Shown in pieces: positions 9,699 through 18,384 of a stretch of 64,000 nucleotides of DNA. Both the position numbers and the translations under genes were made by a program. The DNA is taken from the NCBI RefSeq assembly GCF_016862915.1, contig NZ_BONW01000029.1, positions 19,906 through 83,905 on the forward strand, in the 5' to 3' direction. Position 1 is the first letter of the stretch, and each line of letters opens with the position of its first letter. The notes under the pieces are model-generated. The model saw nothing but the letters and a program-made list of their open reading frames with translations, was not told the origin of the DNA and did no database searches. This DNA comes from Plantactinospora endophytica. Its GTDB lineage: Bacteria; Actinomycetota; Actinomycetes; Mycobacteriales; Micromonosporaceae.

Positions 9699-10163
9699 GT
9701 GAGGACCGAACCAGGTCGGCCAGGCACGGCCTCGACAGCGGCGCTGCGGGGCGCCGCCCGGGGTGGCGCCGCCGCGATGGCGATGTCCGGCTTCCGGCAG
9801 GTGACCACCGGTCTCGGATTGGTCGAACGGGTCCCGCCGGAGGAGGTACTGCGGAAGACCGCACCCGGGCTGTTCCGCCGGATCCCGGTGGACCGCCGGC
9901 AGGCCCTGGTCGAGCTGCTGCACTGGGCGTACGGCGCCGGTGGCGGGATGCTCTTCGGCGTGTTGCCCCGGCGGCTCCGCCGGCAGCCCTGGACCGGCCC
10001 GGTCTACGGCTTCGCGTTCTGGGCGGTCTTCGAGGCGGGCATCGCACCGCTGCTCGGCGTCGACCAGCGCCGGCACGGCGGTCGCGAACCGCTGGCCCTG
10101 CTCGCCGACCACCTGTTGTACGGCGTCGTGGTGGCCGCCTCCCCCTGGCTGCACGCGGACTGA
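9699..10163 (+). CDS. Small membrane protein of unknown function
   Basis: A 154-residue protein starting at GTG 9699, with GAGAGGAG 10 nt upstream. After a Gly/Ala-rich N-terminus there is an amphipathic part (GLVERVPPEEVLRKTAPGLF) and three hydrophobic stretches (LHWAYGAGGGMLFGVLP, VYGFAFWAVFEAGIAPLLGV, LADHLLYGVVVAASPWL). The pattern resembles the DUF1440/DUF6789-type small membrane proteins, but I do not recognise it with certainty. It is convergent with the DedA gene. Confidence 0.7.
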   Translation: MRTEPGRPGTASTAALRGAARGGAAAMAMSGFRQVTTGLGLVERVPPEEVLRKTAPGLFRRIPVDRRQALVELLHWAYGAGGGMLFGVLPRRLRRQPWTGPVYGFAFWAVFEAGIAPLLGVDQRRHGGREPLALLADHLLYGVVVAASPWLHAD

Positions 10164-10274
10164 GCCGCCACCCGATCCCCACCGCCTCCACCACATCGAG
10201 TCGCCCCCGCTACCGGCGCCCGGTCCCGCCGCTGTCGGCGGCGTCGTGCGGGTGCTGCCCGCTGCCGCCGGGGG

Positions 10275-10904
10275 TCAGGGCCGGGCGCCGCCGCGCGCAC
10301 GGCGGCGCCGCCGTCGCCGGAACAGCCACCACGCGGCCAGGCAAATCACCACCAGGGCGGCGAACCCGGCCCCCGCCTCGCCGAGATGGTTCTCCAGCCG
10401 TCGCCAGGAGGCGCCGGCCAGGTAGCCGAGCAGCACCACGGCGGTCGCCCAGCCCGCCCCGCCGAGGGCGTTGAAGAGCAGGAACCGGCGGTACGGCATC
10501 CGGTTCATCCCGGCCAGCGCCGGCACCAGGGTGCGGAGTACCCCGACCCACCGCCCGAGCAGCACCGCCAGCGGTCCGTGCCGGGCCACGAACCGCTCGG
10601 CCCGGGTCCAGCGCTCCTCGCCGATCCAGCGGCCGGGGCGGCTGCGGCGCAGTGGCGGGCCGGTCCAGCGCCCGATTTCGTAGCCGACGCTGTCTCCGGC
10701 GATGGCGGCGACGGTCGAGACGACGACCATCGCCGGCAGGCTCACCTGGCCGGTCGCGGCGAGCGCACCGCCCAGCAGCAGTGCGGTCTCGCCGGGCAGG
10801 AAGAGCCCGACGAACGCGGCGGATTCGCCGAACGCGAGCGCGCCGACCACCAGCAGCGCGGCCCAGCCGGAGAGGGAGGCGAGGGTGTCGATGACGCCGT
10901 CCAC
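10275..10904 (-). CDS. DedA-family membrane protein
   Basis: A 209-residue polytopic protein of the DedA/SNARE-associated (VTT) family. Seen are FVGLFLPGETALLLGGALAA near the N-terminus, the conserved GDSVGYEIGRWTG, and FVARHGPLAVLLGRWVGVLRTLVPALAGMN, with the arginines typical of the family. Members act as flippases or help maintain membrane potential and lipid carrier recycling. The C-terminal tail is Arg-rich. GTG at 10904 is the first sensible start ahead of the first helix. A Nudix gene lies about 200 bp upstream on the same strand. Confidence 0.92.
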   Translation of the reverse strand: MDGVIDTLASLSGWAALLVVGALAFGESAAFVGLFLPGETALLLGGALAATGQVSLPAMVVVSTVAAIAGDSVGYEIGRWTGPPLRRSRPGRWIGEERWTRAERFVARHGPLAVLLGRWVGVLRTLVPALAGMNRMPYRRFLLFNALGGAGWATAVVLLGYLAGASWRRLENHLGEAGAGFAALVVICLAAWWLFRRRRRRRARGGARP

Positions 10905-11112
10905 CCGGGCCGCCTGTCAGCCGGTACCGGTCGTCGACCGGCGGGCGTCGGGGCCGCACCGGTGGCCCCGGGTCCTGACGGGGGGCACGGGGCGCGGGGC
11001 GTGGCGCACCGGGCCGGACCCCGGCCGGCGGCGGGCGGGCGTTCCGGCCGAGGCGAGTCGCACCCGGCCATCGTGCCCGAGGAAATGCCCCGAGATGCCG
11101 GAAATGCCCGGA

Positions 11113-11601
11113 CTAGCGCTCCGACCGACCCGCCGAATCGGGGTACCAGCCGACGGCCCGGAGTACGGCCCCGGCGAACCGGCTCAGCGTGAGGGTGCCG
11201 AGTTCCGCCCGGTCGAACCAGCCGACGTCGTCGAGTTCGTCGCCGTCCGGCAGCGGTGTCCCGTCGACGATCTCCGCCTGGTAGACGGCGGTCACGTACG
11301 CGGCCCGGTCGCCGTGCGGATAGGTCACCTCGAAGTCCGGTCCACCGAGTACGTCGAGTAGCCGGCACAGCCGTACCTCGACCCCGATCTCCTCCCGCGC
11401 CTCCCGTACCGCCGCCTCGGCCGGTGACTCGCCCGGCTCGACGGCGCCACCCACCAGTCCCCAGCCGTCGGTGTGCCCACGGTGGCGTACCAGCAGCAGC
11501 CGGTCGGCCGGGTCGACCGGCAGCACCGAGGCCGAGGGCAGCAGCAGGAGTTCCGACCCGACGGCGGCACGCAGCCGGGCAACGTACGGCGGCATCGGCA
11601 T
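11113..11601 (-). CDS. Nudix hydrolase
   Basis: A 162-residue Nudix enzyme with a complete Nudix box, GAVEPGESPAEAAVREAREE followed by IGV. It matches Gx5Ex7REUxEExGU, so metal binding and diphosphate hydrolysis should be intact. The preceding RLLLVRHRGHTDGWGLVGG is typical of MutT/ADP-ribose-type members. The substrate is unknown. ATG 11601 is used because the domain starts 20 residues later and the longer frame is Pro/Arg-rich noise. Confidence 0.92.
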   Translation of the reverse strand: MPMPPYVARLRAAVGSELLLLPSASVLPVDPADRLLLVRHRGHTDGWGLVGGAVEPGESPAEAAVREAREEIGVEVRLCRLLDVLGGPDFEVTYPHGDRAAYVTAVYQAEIVDGTPLPDGDELDDVGWFDRAELGTLTLSRFAGAVLRAVGWYPDSAGRSER

Positions 11602-11689
11602 GTACGCCACGGTAGGCGACACCCGGCCCGGGCGCGGTCGGGTCCGGACCGGAGGTACGGACCGGCGGAGGTACGGGCGAGGCCAGGGG

Positions 11690-13078
11690 TCAGCCGGGCA
11701 GGGGCTGGCGGCGGCGCTGGGTTGCCGCGACGGCGGCACCGAGGACGGCGAGTACCGCTCCGGCGCCGACCGCCACGTCGGCCGGGTCGCCGAGCCGGAG
11801 CCCGCCGGAGGCGATCGAGACGACCAGGGCGAGGCCGAGCGCCGAGCCGACGTACCGGGCGGTGTTGCTCGCCCCGGAGCCCATCGCCACGTGGTCGGCC
11901 GGCACGCTCTCCACCGCCAGCCTGGCCAGCGCGGCGTTCAGCACGCCGCTGCCGACGCCGGCCACGAAGAGCCCCGGCAGCGCCCGCCACCAGGTGCCGG
12001 AGGCGGTCAGCCCGAGCAGCGCGAGGTCACCGGCGGCGGCCAGCAGCAGCCCGAGGACGAGTTGCCGCCACAGCGCCCGGCCGGCGCCGAAGCGCCGCAT
12101 CTGCAACGAGACCACGAACGACGTACCGGCTCAGAGGGCGAAGACCAGTGCGGTGCGCAACGGCCCCAGCCCCATGGTCCGTTGCAGCAGGGTGGGCAGG
12201 AAGCTCATCGGGCCGATCACGGCGAGCCCGGTGGCGAGGCCACCGAGGGTGGAGAGCCGGAACATCGGCGAGCGGAACAGCGCCAGTTCCAGCATCGGTT
12301 GCCGGCTGCGCCGCTCGACCAGTATGAACGCCCCGAGCAGCAGGACGCCGAGCAGCAGCGGGAGGCCGACTCCGGCACGTAGCCAGCCGGTGCGGGCGGC
12401 GGTGAAGGCGACCAGCAGCAGGGTGAGCCCGGACGCCAGGGTCGCGGTGCCGGGCCAGTCGATCCGGCGGGACCGGGCCGACCGCGACTCGGCCAGCAGC
12501 CGGGCGCCGAGCAGCACGAGGACCACCGCCGGCACCGCGCCGACGAGGTAGTACACCCGCCAGCCGGCGAGGTCGGTCAGGCCGGCCGAGACGATCGGGC
12601 CGAGCGCGATCCCGGCGCCGAGGGTGGCGCCCCACCGGGTGGTGGCCTTCGTCCGGTCCGGTCCGGACCGGAAGGCGTGCCCGAGCAGGCCCAGTCCGGC
12701 GGCGATGATCGCGGCACTGGCCATTCCCTGCACCACCCGGGCGGCGGTGAACAGCACCGGGTCCTGGGCGACCGCGCAGCCCAGGCTGCCGACGGCCAGC
12801 AGCGCGGTGCCGGCCAGGAAGACCCGCCGCCGGCCGTGGTTGTCGGCCACGCTGCCGGCGACCAGCAGGGTGGCGGCCAGGCCGAGCACGATCCCGTTGA
12901 GCAGCCAGACCTGGGCGGTGGGTCCGGCACCGAGGCCGGTCGCCGTCTGCGGCAGCACCGTCATCGGGGCGGTGTAGTTCATCAGGGCCAGCAGCGTGGC
13001 GACGCAGACCATGATCAGCGTCGTCGTGTCCCGGGAGCCGGCCCGATTTTCCGGTACGGCCGGAGCCACCGTCGCCAT
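11690..13078 (-). pseudogene. DHA2-type MFS exporter interrupted by in-frame TGA
   Basis: The two frames 12131-13078 and 11690-12130 are in the same reading frame, separated only by a TGA at 12131-12133 inside ALVFAL*AGTSFVVSLQMRR. A one-base change from TGG (Trp) would give an uninterrupted 14-helix drug-exporter-like permease of about 460 residues. The N-terminal part has the MFS motif A region VAGSVADNHGRRRVFLAG and motif C-like GAGIALGPIV. The C-terminal part has GSGASNTARYVGSALG, typical of DHA2 exporters. ATG 13078 is preferred, with GGAGG 6 nt upstream. Divergent from an HxlR regulator and sharing its operator. It could be a true pseudogene, an assembly error, or a case of readthrough. 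Confidence 0.85.
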
Positions 13079-13110
13079 CTCCACCTCCATGGTTGGGCCC
13101 GACGCCCATG

Positions 13111-13158
13111 GTTCAGTCAACGAACCGAAAGACTACCAGCTAGATTCGTTGACCGAAC
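13111..13158. promoter_or_regulatory. 14-bp inverted repeat between MFS and HxlR genes
   Basis: Arms GTTCAGTCAACGAA (13111-13124) and TTCGTTGACCGAAC (13145-13158) are inverted repeats with one mismatch, 20 bp apart. The right arm includes TTGACC, the likely -35 of the HxlR promoter (-10 TAGCAT at 13170-13175, then 6 nt to GTG). The left arm lies next to the MFS -10 (TAGTCT, 13135-13130 leftward). One dimeric or tetrameric repressor bound here would shut off both genes. Confidence 0.7.
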
Positions 13159-13181
13159 TGACTATCGGATAGCATCGGGGC

Positions 13182-13703
13182 GTGGCCCTGGGAAAGAACT
13201 ACGAGCGACAGGACTGCTCGTTCGCCCGCGCGCTGGAGTTGCTCGGCGAGCGTTGGACGCTGCTCCTGGTCCGGGACGCCTTCTACGGCGTACGCCGCTA
13301 CGCCGACTTCCTCGCCCACCTCGACATTCCCCGGGCCGTACTGGCCGAGCGGCTGCGTACGCTGACCGAGGCCGGCGTACTGGCCCGACAGCGCTACTCG
13401 GACAACCCGCCCCGGCACGAGTACGTGCTGACCGCCCGGGGCCGGGAGCTGTGGAGCGTCTTCTTCCCGCTGGTCCAGTGGGGCGACCGGCACCTGTCCA
13501 CGATCGGTCCCCGACGACTGTTCGCGCACGCCACCTGCGACACCCTGCTCGAACCGACCGGCACCTGCGGCCGGTGCGGCCGGCTCGTGCCACCGGAGGA
13601 GATCGAGGTGCGGCCCGGTCCGGGCGCCCAATCCGACCTGCGGGACGACCCGGTCACCCAGGCGCTGCGTACGCCGCGCCGGCTGCTCGAACCGCTGTTC
13701 TGA
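13182..13703 (+). CDS. HxlR-family transcriptional regulator
   Basis: A 173-residue HxlR regulator. The winged helix runs from QDCSFARALELLGERWTLLL through FYGVRRYADFLAHLDIPRAV to RHEYVLTARGRELW. The N-terminal Cys (QDCSF) is the position used for thiol or electrophile sensing in several HxlR proteins. A C-terminal extension carries CGRCGR. It probably represses the divergent MFS exporter and itself through the inverted repeat in the gap. The GTG start lies 6 nt after TAGCAT, so the transcript is likely leaderless. The regulator looks intact although its target gene is interrupted. Confidence 0.9.
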   Translation: MALGKNYERQDCSFARALELLGERWTLLLVRDAFYGVRRYADFLAHLDIPRAVLAERLRTLTEAGVLARQRYSDNPPRHEYVLTARGRELWSVFFPLVQWGDRHLSTIGPRRLFAHATCDTLLEPTGTCGRCGRLVPPEEIEVRPGPGAQSDLRDDPVTQALRTPRRLLEPLF

Positions 13704-13796
13704 GCCGTCCGGCCGGGTCGGATCGGCGACGAGTCGGCACGACGGGTAGGTATGAAAGGGACTTTGCGGGGCGTGTCCGGCGATAGGCTCGGCGAC

Positions 13797-14843
13797 GTGC
13801 GCCCCACCATCCAGGAGAATCCCCGACTGCGCCCGGTGACCGCGATCGACCGGGTCTGCACCGGCGTCACCACCACCGGCGACGGGCGGGTGTTCGTCAG
13901 TTTCCCGTCCGCCGACGGGCCCGGGGTCCAGGTCGGGGAGATCATCTCGGACGGCCGGATCGTCCCCTTTCCCGACGCCGCCTGGAACGAGGTCCGCGAC
14001 CACCTCGACCCCGAGGGCGCCTTCGTGCACGTGAACGGGCTGCGGATCGGGCCGGACGGCAACCTCTGGATCGTCGACGCCGGCAGCCCCGGCCCCGGGC
14101 TGCCAGTCGTACCCGGTGGTCCGAGGCTGATCGTCGTGGACCCGGAGTCGGCCACGGTGGTCCGGATCCACGACCTCGGCCCGGCACTGCGGCCGAACAG
14201 CTACGTCGACGACGTCCGGTTCAACGGCCGGACGGCCTACCTCACCGATGCCGGCGCACCCGGGCTGATCGTGCTGGACCTGTCGACCGGGGCGTGTCGT
14301 CGGGTGCTCGACGGGCACGCCAGCACCGTCGCCCGGCGCCCACTCCGGGCCGACGGCGAGATGCTCCGCGACGCGCACGGCCGGGAGCTGCGCATCCACG
14401 CCGACCAGTTGGAGGTCTCGCCGGACGGCCGGTACCTCTACTACCAGCCCGCCTCCGGGCCACTGCACCGGATCGAGACGCGCTGCCTCGACGACCCGGA
14501 CATCCCGCCGGAGGTCGTCGCCCAGCAGGTCGAGCCGTGGGTGGACACCCCGACCACCGGCGGTACCGCGATCGACGCGGCCGGGATCATCTACCTGAGC
14601 GACGTCGACCGGCGACGGATCCTGGCGATCGACCTCGACCGGCGGATCCAGACCCTGGTCGCCGACCCTCGGCTGGTCTGGGGCGACGCGATGTGGCTGG
14701 ACGGCACCGGCCAGCTCTGGATCCCGGCGGCCCAGCTCAACCGGACCCCGGGACTGGCCGGCGGCAGCTCCAGCGTCGACTACCCGGTGTGGATCTACCG
14801 GATGCCGGTCGACGCCGTACCGCCGGCCATCGACCACGCCTGA
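13797..14843 (+). CDS. Major royal jelly/yellow-type beta-propeller protein
   Basis: A 348-residue protein of the MRJP/yellow family, related to SMP-30/gluconolactonase propellers. Repeated strands read GDGRVFVSFPSADG, HVNGLRIGPDGNLWIVDAG, YVDDVRFNGRTAYLTDAG, QLEVSPDGRYLYYQPASG and GGTAIDAAGIIYLSDVD, about six blades in all. No signal peptide is visible, so it is probably cytoplasmic. The ligand or reaction is not known for bacterial members. GTG 13797 is favoured because TAGGCT lies 7 nt upstream (leaderless promoter). ATG 13752 would add 15 residues. Confidence 0.82.
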   Translation: MRPTIQENPRLRPVTAIDRVCTGVTTTGDGRVFVSFPSADGPGVQVGEIISDGRIVPFPDAAWNEVRDHLDPEGAFVHVNGLRIGPDGNLWIVDAGSPGPGLPVVPGGPRLIVVDPESATVVRIHDLGPALRPNSYVDDVRFNGRTAYLTDAGAPGLIVLDLSTGACRRVLDGHASTVARRPLRADGEMLRDAHGRELRIHADQLEVSPDGRYLYYQPASGPLHRIETRCLDDPDIPPEVVAQQVEPWVDTPTTGGTAIDAAGIIYLSDVDRRRILAIDLDRRIQTLVADPRLVWGDAMWLDGTGQLWIPAAQLNRTPGLAGGSSSVDYPVWIYRMPVDAVPPAIDHA

Positions 14844-14857
14844 TCCGCTCCGCCGCG

Positions 14858-14949
14858 CCGACCCCCGGGTACGGGTCGCGCTGACCCCCGTACGGCTGTC
14901 ACACTGTCCCCCGTCCGGCGGTCACCCTGACCCCCGTTCGGTGGTCGTG
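14858..14949. repeat. 23-bp tandem repeat after the propeller gene
   Basis: Three adjacent 23-bp copies (14881-14903, 14904-14926, 14927-14949) share CTGACCCCCGT-CGG-GGTC. A more degenerate fourth lies just before (about 14858-14880). The array begins about 15 bp after the stop codon of the propeller gene. Confidence 0.85.
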
Positions 14950-15010
14950 TCGTGCCCGCTCGATCCGGCGTCCACACAGGTGGGCGACGCGTGATGACGG
15001 AGTTCAATCT

Positions 15011-15043
15011 GGCATAAACTGGCCGTTATGCCCCTGCTATTCT
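15011..15043 (+). promoter_or_regulatory. Promoter and dyad operator of the kinase operon
   Basis: A perfect inverted repeat GGCATAA-N8-TTATGCC (15011-15032) lies just upstream of a TATTCT -10 box (15038-15043). The AT-rich dyad stands out in its GC-rich setting. It is well placed as a site for the operon's own NarL-type regulator. Confidence 0.55.
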
Positions 15044-15119
15044 TCGGCTTCGATGCGTAGGGGCACGGTCCGGTGTCGACGTGGTGCCGTGGCGGCGGGG
15101 ACGACGGGAGGTGGCACGG

Positions 15120-16361
15120 ATGTCCGTCCCGTCGGCCACCACCCGCCCAGGCTCGGCGACCACCGCCCGCCCCGCCCCGGCCGGTCCGGCGTCGGTCGAC
15201 AGCGAGCTGCCGGCGGCCAGCGCCCTGGGCTGGGTCTACACCATCTTCCCGGCCCTGCTCCGGCTCACCTGCGGGCTCGCCTGCGCGATACCGGCGCTCG
15301 CGGTGCGTACCCCGCCGGTCTCGACGCCGCTGCTGGTCGTCGTGGTGGGCGTGCTGACCGCCTGGTCACTGCTCTTCGCCGCGTTGGTGGTCCGGTGGCG
15401 CCGGCCGGCGACCGCGATGGCCGTCGACCTGCTGCTCACCGTCGGCACCTGCCTGCTGATCCGGGACCTGGTCGCCGCCGAGGTGCTGCCCGGCGAGGTG
15501 AGCTGGGTGGCGATCCAGTCCAGCACCTCGGTCATCGTCGCCCAGTTCGTCCTACCGGCCGCCCGATCGGTTCCGGCCGGGCTGCTGATCGCCGCCGCGT
15601 ACGGGATCGGCGCACACCTGGCCGGTGACGACGTCGAGGCGGTCGGCCACGCCGTCACCCTCACCGTGCAGACCGCCAGCGCGGCGGCCCTCGCCGGGGT
15701 GGCCCGGCGCAGCAGCCGGCTCGCCGACACCGCGTTCGCCGGCTACCAGGAGACCGCCCGCGCCGCCCTGACCGCGCGGGCGGCCCGGGCCGCGGAGCGC
15801 CGGCAGAACCGCGACCTGCACGACACCGTGCTCTCCACGCTCACCGTGGTCGGCCTCGGCGCGGTCGCCGGGCAGTCGCCACTGCTGCGCGAGCGGGCCG
15901 CCGCCGACCTGCGTACCCTGGCCGACCTGGCGGCGACGACCGGGCCGGCGGCCGACACCGGGCCGGCGGAGGGTGCCCGGCTGATCGCCCTCGACGAGCG
16001 GCTGCGGACCCTGCTCGGCCGGCTGCCCGAGTTGCGGGCCGACGCGGCGCTGGAGCCGTGCACCGTGCCGGCGCCGGTCGCCGAGGCGGTCACCGACAGC
16101 ACCGGCGAGGCACTGTCCAATGTGCTCCGACACGCGCCGGGGGCCACCACCCACGTCCGGCTGCACCGGACCGGCGACACCGTCGCGGTCGAGGTGGTCG
16201 ACGACGGGCCCGGCTTCGACCCGGCCACGGTCCCCCGGCACCGGTACGGCCTGCGCGAGTCCGTACACGGCCGGATGGCGACGGTCGGCGGCCGGGCCGA
16301 GGTGGAGTCCGCCCCCGGCCGGGGCACCCGGGTCCGGCTGGAGTGGCCGGATGTCCACTGA
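15120..16361 (+). CDS. NarL-type sensor histidine kinase
   Basis: A 413-residue membrane kinase. After a Pro/Ala-rich head, about five hydrophobic segments cover residues 40-190. The HisKA_3 phosphoacceptor is His234 in QNRDLHDTVLSTLTVVGLG. The ATPase domain shows the N box EALSNVLRHAPGA and the G boxes VVDDGPGFDP and YGLRESVHGRM. So it can autophosphorylate and signal to the NarL-type regulator 1.1 kb downstream. ATG 15120 has GGGAGG 8 nt upstream. The stop overlaps the start of the next gene by 11 bp. The stimulus is unknown; the sensing part is the membrane domain, with no extracellular PAS- or Cache-like insert. Confidence 0.92.
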   Translation: MSVPSATTRPGSATTARPAPAGPASVDSELPAASALGWVYTIFPALLRLTCGLACAIPALAVRTPPVSTPLLVVVVGVLTAWSLLFAALVVRWRRPATAMAVDLLLTVGTCLLIRDLVAAEVLPGEVSWVAIQSSTSVIVAQFVLPAARSVPAGLLIAAAYGIGAHLAGDDVEAVGHAVTLTVQTASAAALAGVARRSSRLADTAFAGYQETARAALTARAARAAERRQNRDLHDTVLSTLTVVGLGAVAGQSPLLRERAAADLRTLADLAATTGPAADTGPAEGARLIALDERLRTLLGRLPELRADAALEPCTVPAPVAEAVTDSTGEALSNVLRHAPGATTHVRLHRTGDTVAVEVVDDGPGFDPATVPRHRYGLRESVHGRMATVGGRAEVESAPGRGTRVRLEWPDVH

Positions 16362-17514
16362 CCTGGCCGGCGGTGCCGAGGGCACGGTCACCGCCACCGT
16401 CGAACGGGGTCCCCGAATCGCGGCCGTGGTCATCGCCTTCGGCTGGCACCTGGCCATCAACCTGCCGGCCGTGCTCGGCACCTGGTCGCAGTACCGGCTG
16501 CCCTGGGTGGTCGGCGCCGGCTGGCTGGTCTTCACCGCCGTCGGTACCCTCGCCGCGGTCAACCTGCTGCGCGGCGCACCCTCGCCGACCTGGCCGCTGG
16601 TCGGGGTACTGCTCCTGGTCGACGTGGCCGTCTTCGCCTGCACCCCGGGGCCACTGGTGTTCGACTCCGCCAACTTCGGCTGGGCGACGCTGGGCTGGTT
16701 CGTCGTACTCCTGCTCTGGGGTCGCCGGATCCCGGCGCTGGTCGCGGTGCTGGCGGTCGGCGCGGCGATCGCGCTGGTCGGCGTGCTCGCCCTGCGCGGC
16801 GGTGGCGCCGCCGACCTCAGCCGGTACGCGATGGCGGTCTACGGCAACGCCACCCTGCCGATCGCGATGATGATCGCGGTCAACCTGCTCAGCACGCTCG
16901 CCGGCAGCACCGCCCGGACGGTGGCCGCCCGGACGGCGATCGAGACCGAGCGGGCCGCCGCCGGCCGGATGCACCAGACCCGCCGGGACCGGCTCGCCGC
17001 GCTGGACCGGACCGCCGGGGCGATCCTGACCGAACTCGCGCAGGGGCGGGCCGATCCGGCGGACCCGGCCGTGCAGCGGCGCTGCGCGCTGGAGGCGTCC
17101 CGGCTGCGCCGGCTGATCGCCGAGTCGGACGACGTGCCGGATCCGCTGCTGCACGAACTGCGCGCCTGCGTCGACGTGGTGGAACGCAACGGCCTGCCGG
17201 TCGACTTCGTGGCCGTCGGTGCGCTGCCCCCGCTGCCGGTGGAGATCCGTCGCCAGCTCGCCGAACCGCTCACCACGACCCTGGCCGCCGCGACCCGGTG
17301 GGCCCGGCTGACCGTGGTGGGCCAGCCCGACGAGGTGGTGGTGAGCCTGACCACGCCCGGCACGTCGATGATCATTACTGAGCCGGCCGGCAACACCGGT
17401 GACGCCATCGGAAGAGCCGGCGACGACTCCTCCGGTGCCGGGGGCGAGGTCGAGTACGTCTACGAGGAGAACGAGGAACTGGTATGGGTGCAGACCCGGT
17501 GGCGGGCGACATGA
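16351..17514 (+). CDS. Kinase-like membrane protein lacking catalytic motifs
   Basis: A 387-residue protein starting at ATG 16351 inside the end of the kinase gene. It has about six hydrophobic segments (residues 22-190), then a helical part (RMHQTRRDRLAALDRTAGAI) where a kinase would have its HisKA_3 helix. The canonical HD pair is absent. The C-terminal third resembles a worn ATPase fold (EPLTTTLAAATRWARLTVVG) with no N, G1 or G2 box. The tail is acidic (YVYEENEEL). I take it as a degenerate kinase paralogue, perhaps a co-sensor or decoy partner of the preceding kinase. This reading is inference. Its stop overlaps the response-regulator start. Confidence 0.75.
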   Translation: MSTDLAGGAEGTVTATVERGPRIAAVVIAFGWHLAINLPAVLGTWSQYRLPWVVGAGWLVFTAVGTLAAVNLLRGAPSPTWPLVGVLLLVDVAVFACTPGPLVFDSANFGWATLGWFVVLLLWGRRIPALVAVLAVGAAIALVGVLALRGGGAADLSRYAMAVYGNATLPIAMMIAVNLLSTLAGSTARTVAARTAIETERAAAGRMHQTRRDRLAALDRTAGAILTELAQGRADPADPAVQRRCALEASRLRRLIAESDDVPDPLLHELRACVDVVERNGLPVDFVAVGALPPLPVEIRRQLAEPLTTTLAAATRWARLTVVGQPDEVVVSLTTPGTSMIITEPAGNTGDAIGRAGDDSSGAGGEVEYVYEENEELVWVQTRWRAT

Positions 17515-18170
17515 CTCCGGGCGGATCGCGGATCACCGTCGCGATCGTCGACGACCACCCCGTGGTCATCGAGGGAGTCCGCTCGTGGCTGGCCACCGAA
17601 CCACGGCTGGCGGTGGTGGCGACCGGCGAGGACCCGGACACGGTACTCGCCGCCGCGCGGCCACCGGCCGACGTGGTCCTGCTCGACCTACGGCTGCGCG
17701 GCCGGATGGTGCTCGACAAGGTGGCCGAGCTGAGCGGTGCCGGCCGACGGGTGGTGGTCTACTCCGAACACAGCGACTCCGAGACCATCCTGGCCGTACT
17801 CGACGCGGGCGCGGTCGCCTTCCTCGCCAAGCACGAGGGCCGGGAGCACTGTGTGGACACCGTACTCGCGGCAGCCAGCGACCGGCCGTACGTGCCACCG
17901 GCGCTGGCCGGGGCGATCGTCGGCGACCGGCGCACCGGACGGCCCGTACTGTCCGACAAGGAACGCGAGGCACTGCTGCTCTGGTTCCAGTCGATGTCGA
18001 AGGCGTCGGTGGCCCGCCGGATGAACATCAGCGAACACACCGTCAAGCAGTACGTCGACCGGGCCCGGATCAAGTATGCCCGGGCCGGCCGGCCCGCCGC
18101 GACCAAGGCGGCCCTGCTCGCCCGGGCCATCGAGGACGGTCTGGTCCGGGCCGACGAGATCGGCAACTGA
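17484..18170 (+). CDS. NarL/FixJ-type response regulator
   Basis: A 228-residue two-domain regulator. The receiver has the acidic pair VAIVDDHPVVIEGV, phosphoacceptor Asp68 (VVLLDLRLRG), the switch Ser in VVYSEHSDSE and Lys in AFLAKHEG. The LuxR-type helix-turn-helix is LSDKEREALLLWFQSMSKAS followed by VARRMNISEHTVKQYVDRAR. ATG 17484 follows GAGGAAC. ATG 17511 (an ATGA overlap with the previous stop) is the alternative and still precedes the receiver. It completes a coupled three-gene signalling operon and may bind the dyad upstream of the kinase gene. Confidence 0.92.
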   Translation: MGADPVAGDMTPGGSRITVAIVDDHPVVIEGVRSWLATEPRLAVVATGEDPDTVLAAARPPADVVLLDLRLRGRMVLDKVAELSGAGRRVVVYSEHSDSETILAVLDAGAVAFLAKHEGREHCVDTVLAAASDRPYVPPALAGAIVGDRRTGRPVLSDKEREALLLWFQSMSKASVARRMNISEHTVKQYVDRARIKYARAGRPAATKAALLARAIEDGLVRADEIGN

Positions 18171-18384
18171 TCGGATTCGGCCAACGGGCGGTGTCCCCGG
18201 CGCACGGGCGGCGGCTGCGGCTGCCGGGTTCGCGCGACGGCCGGGCCGTAGATCCAGGGCCGACCGCCCAACGGCCGCCCGCGGGTCAGCCGAGCGTCCG
18301 ACCCCCCAACAACCGTCGTGACAGCGGACCGGAAGTCCGCCAGCCTAGGAGGTACGACGTCCCGTACCCGGGAGGCCTTTCGCA

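Noticed and set aside
10226..10241. CCGCCG-CTGT-CGGCGG hairpin between the small membrane protein and DedA genes
   Set aside because: Only six G-C pairs in very GC-rich DNA, too weak to call a terminator with confidence.
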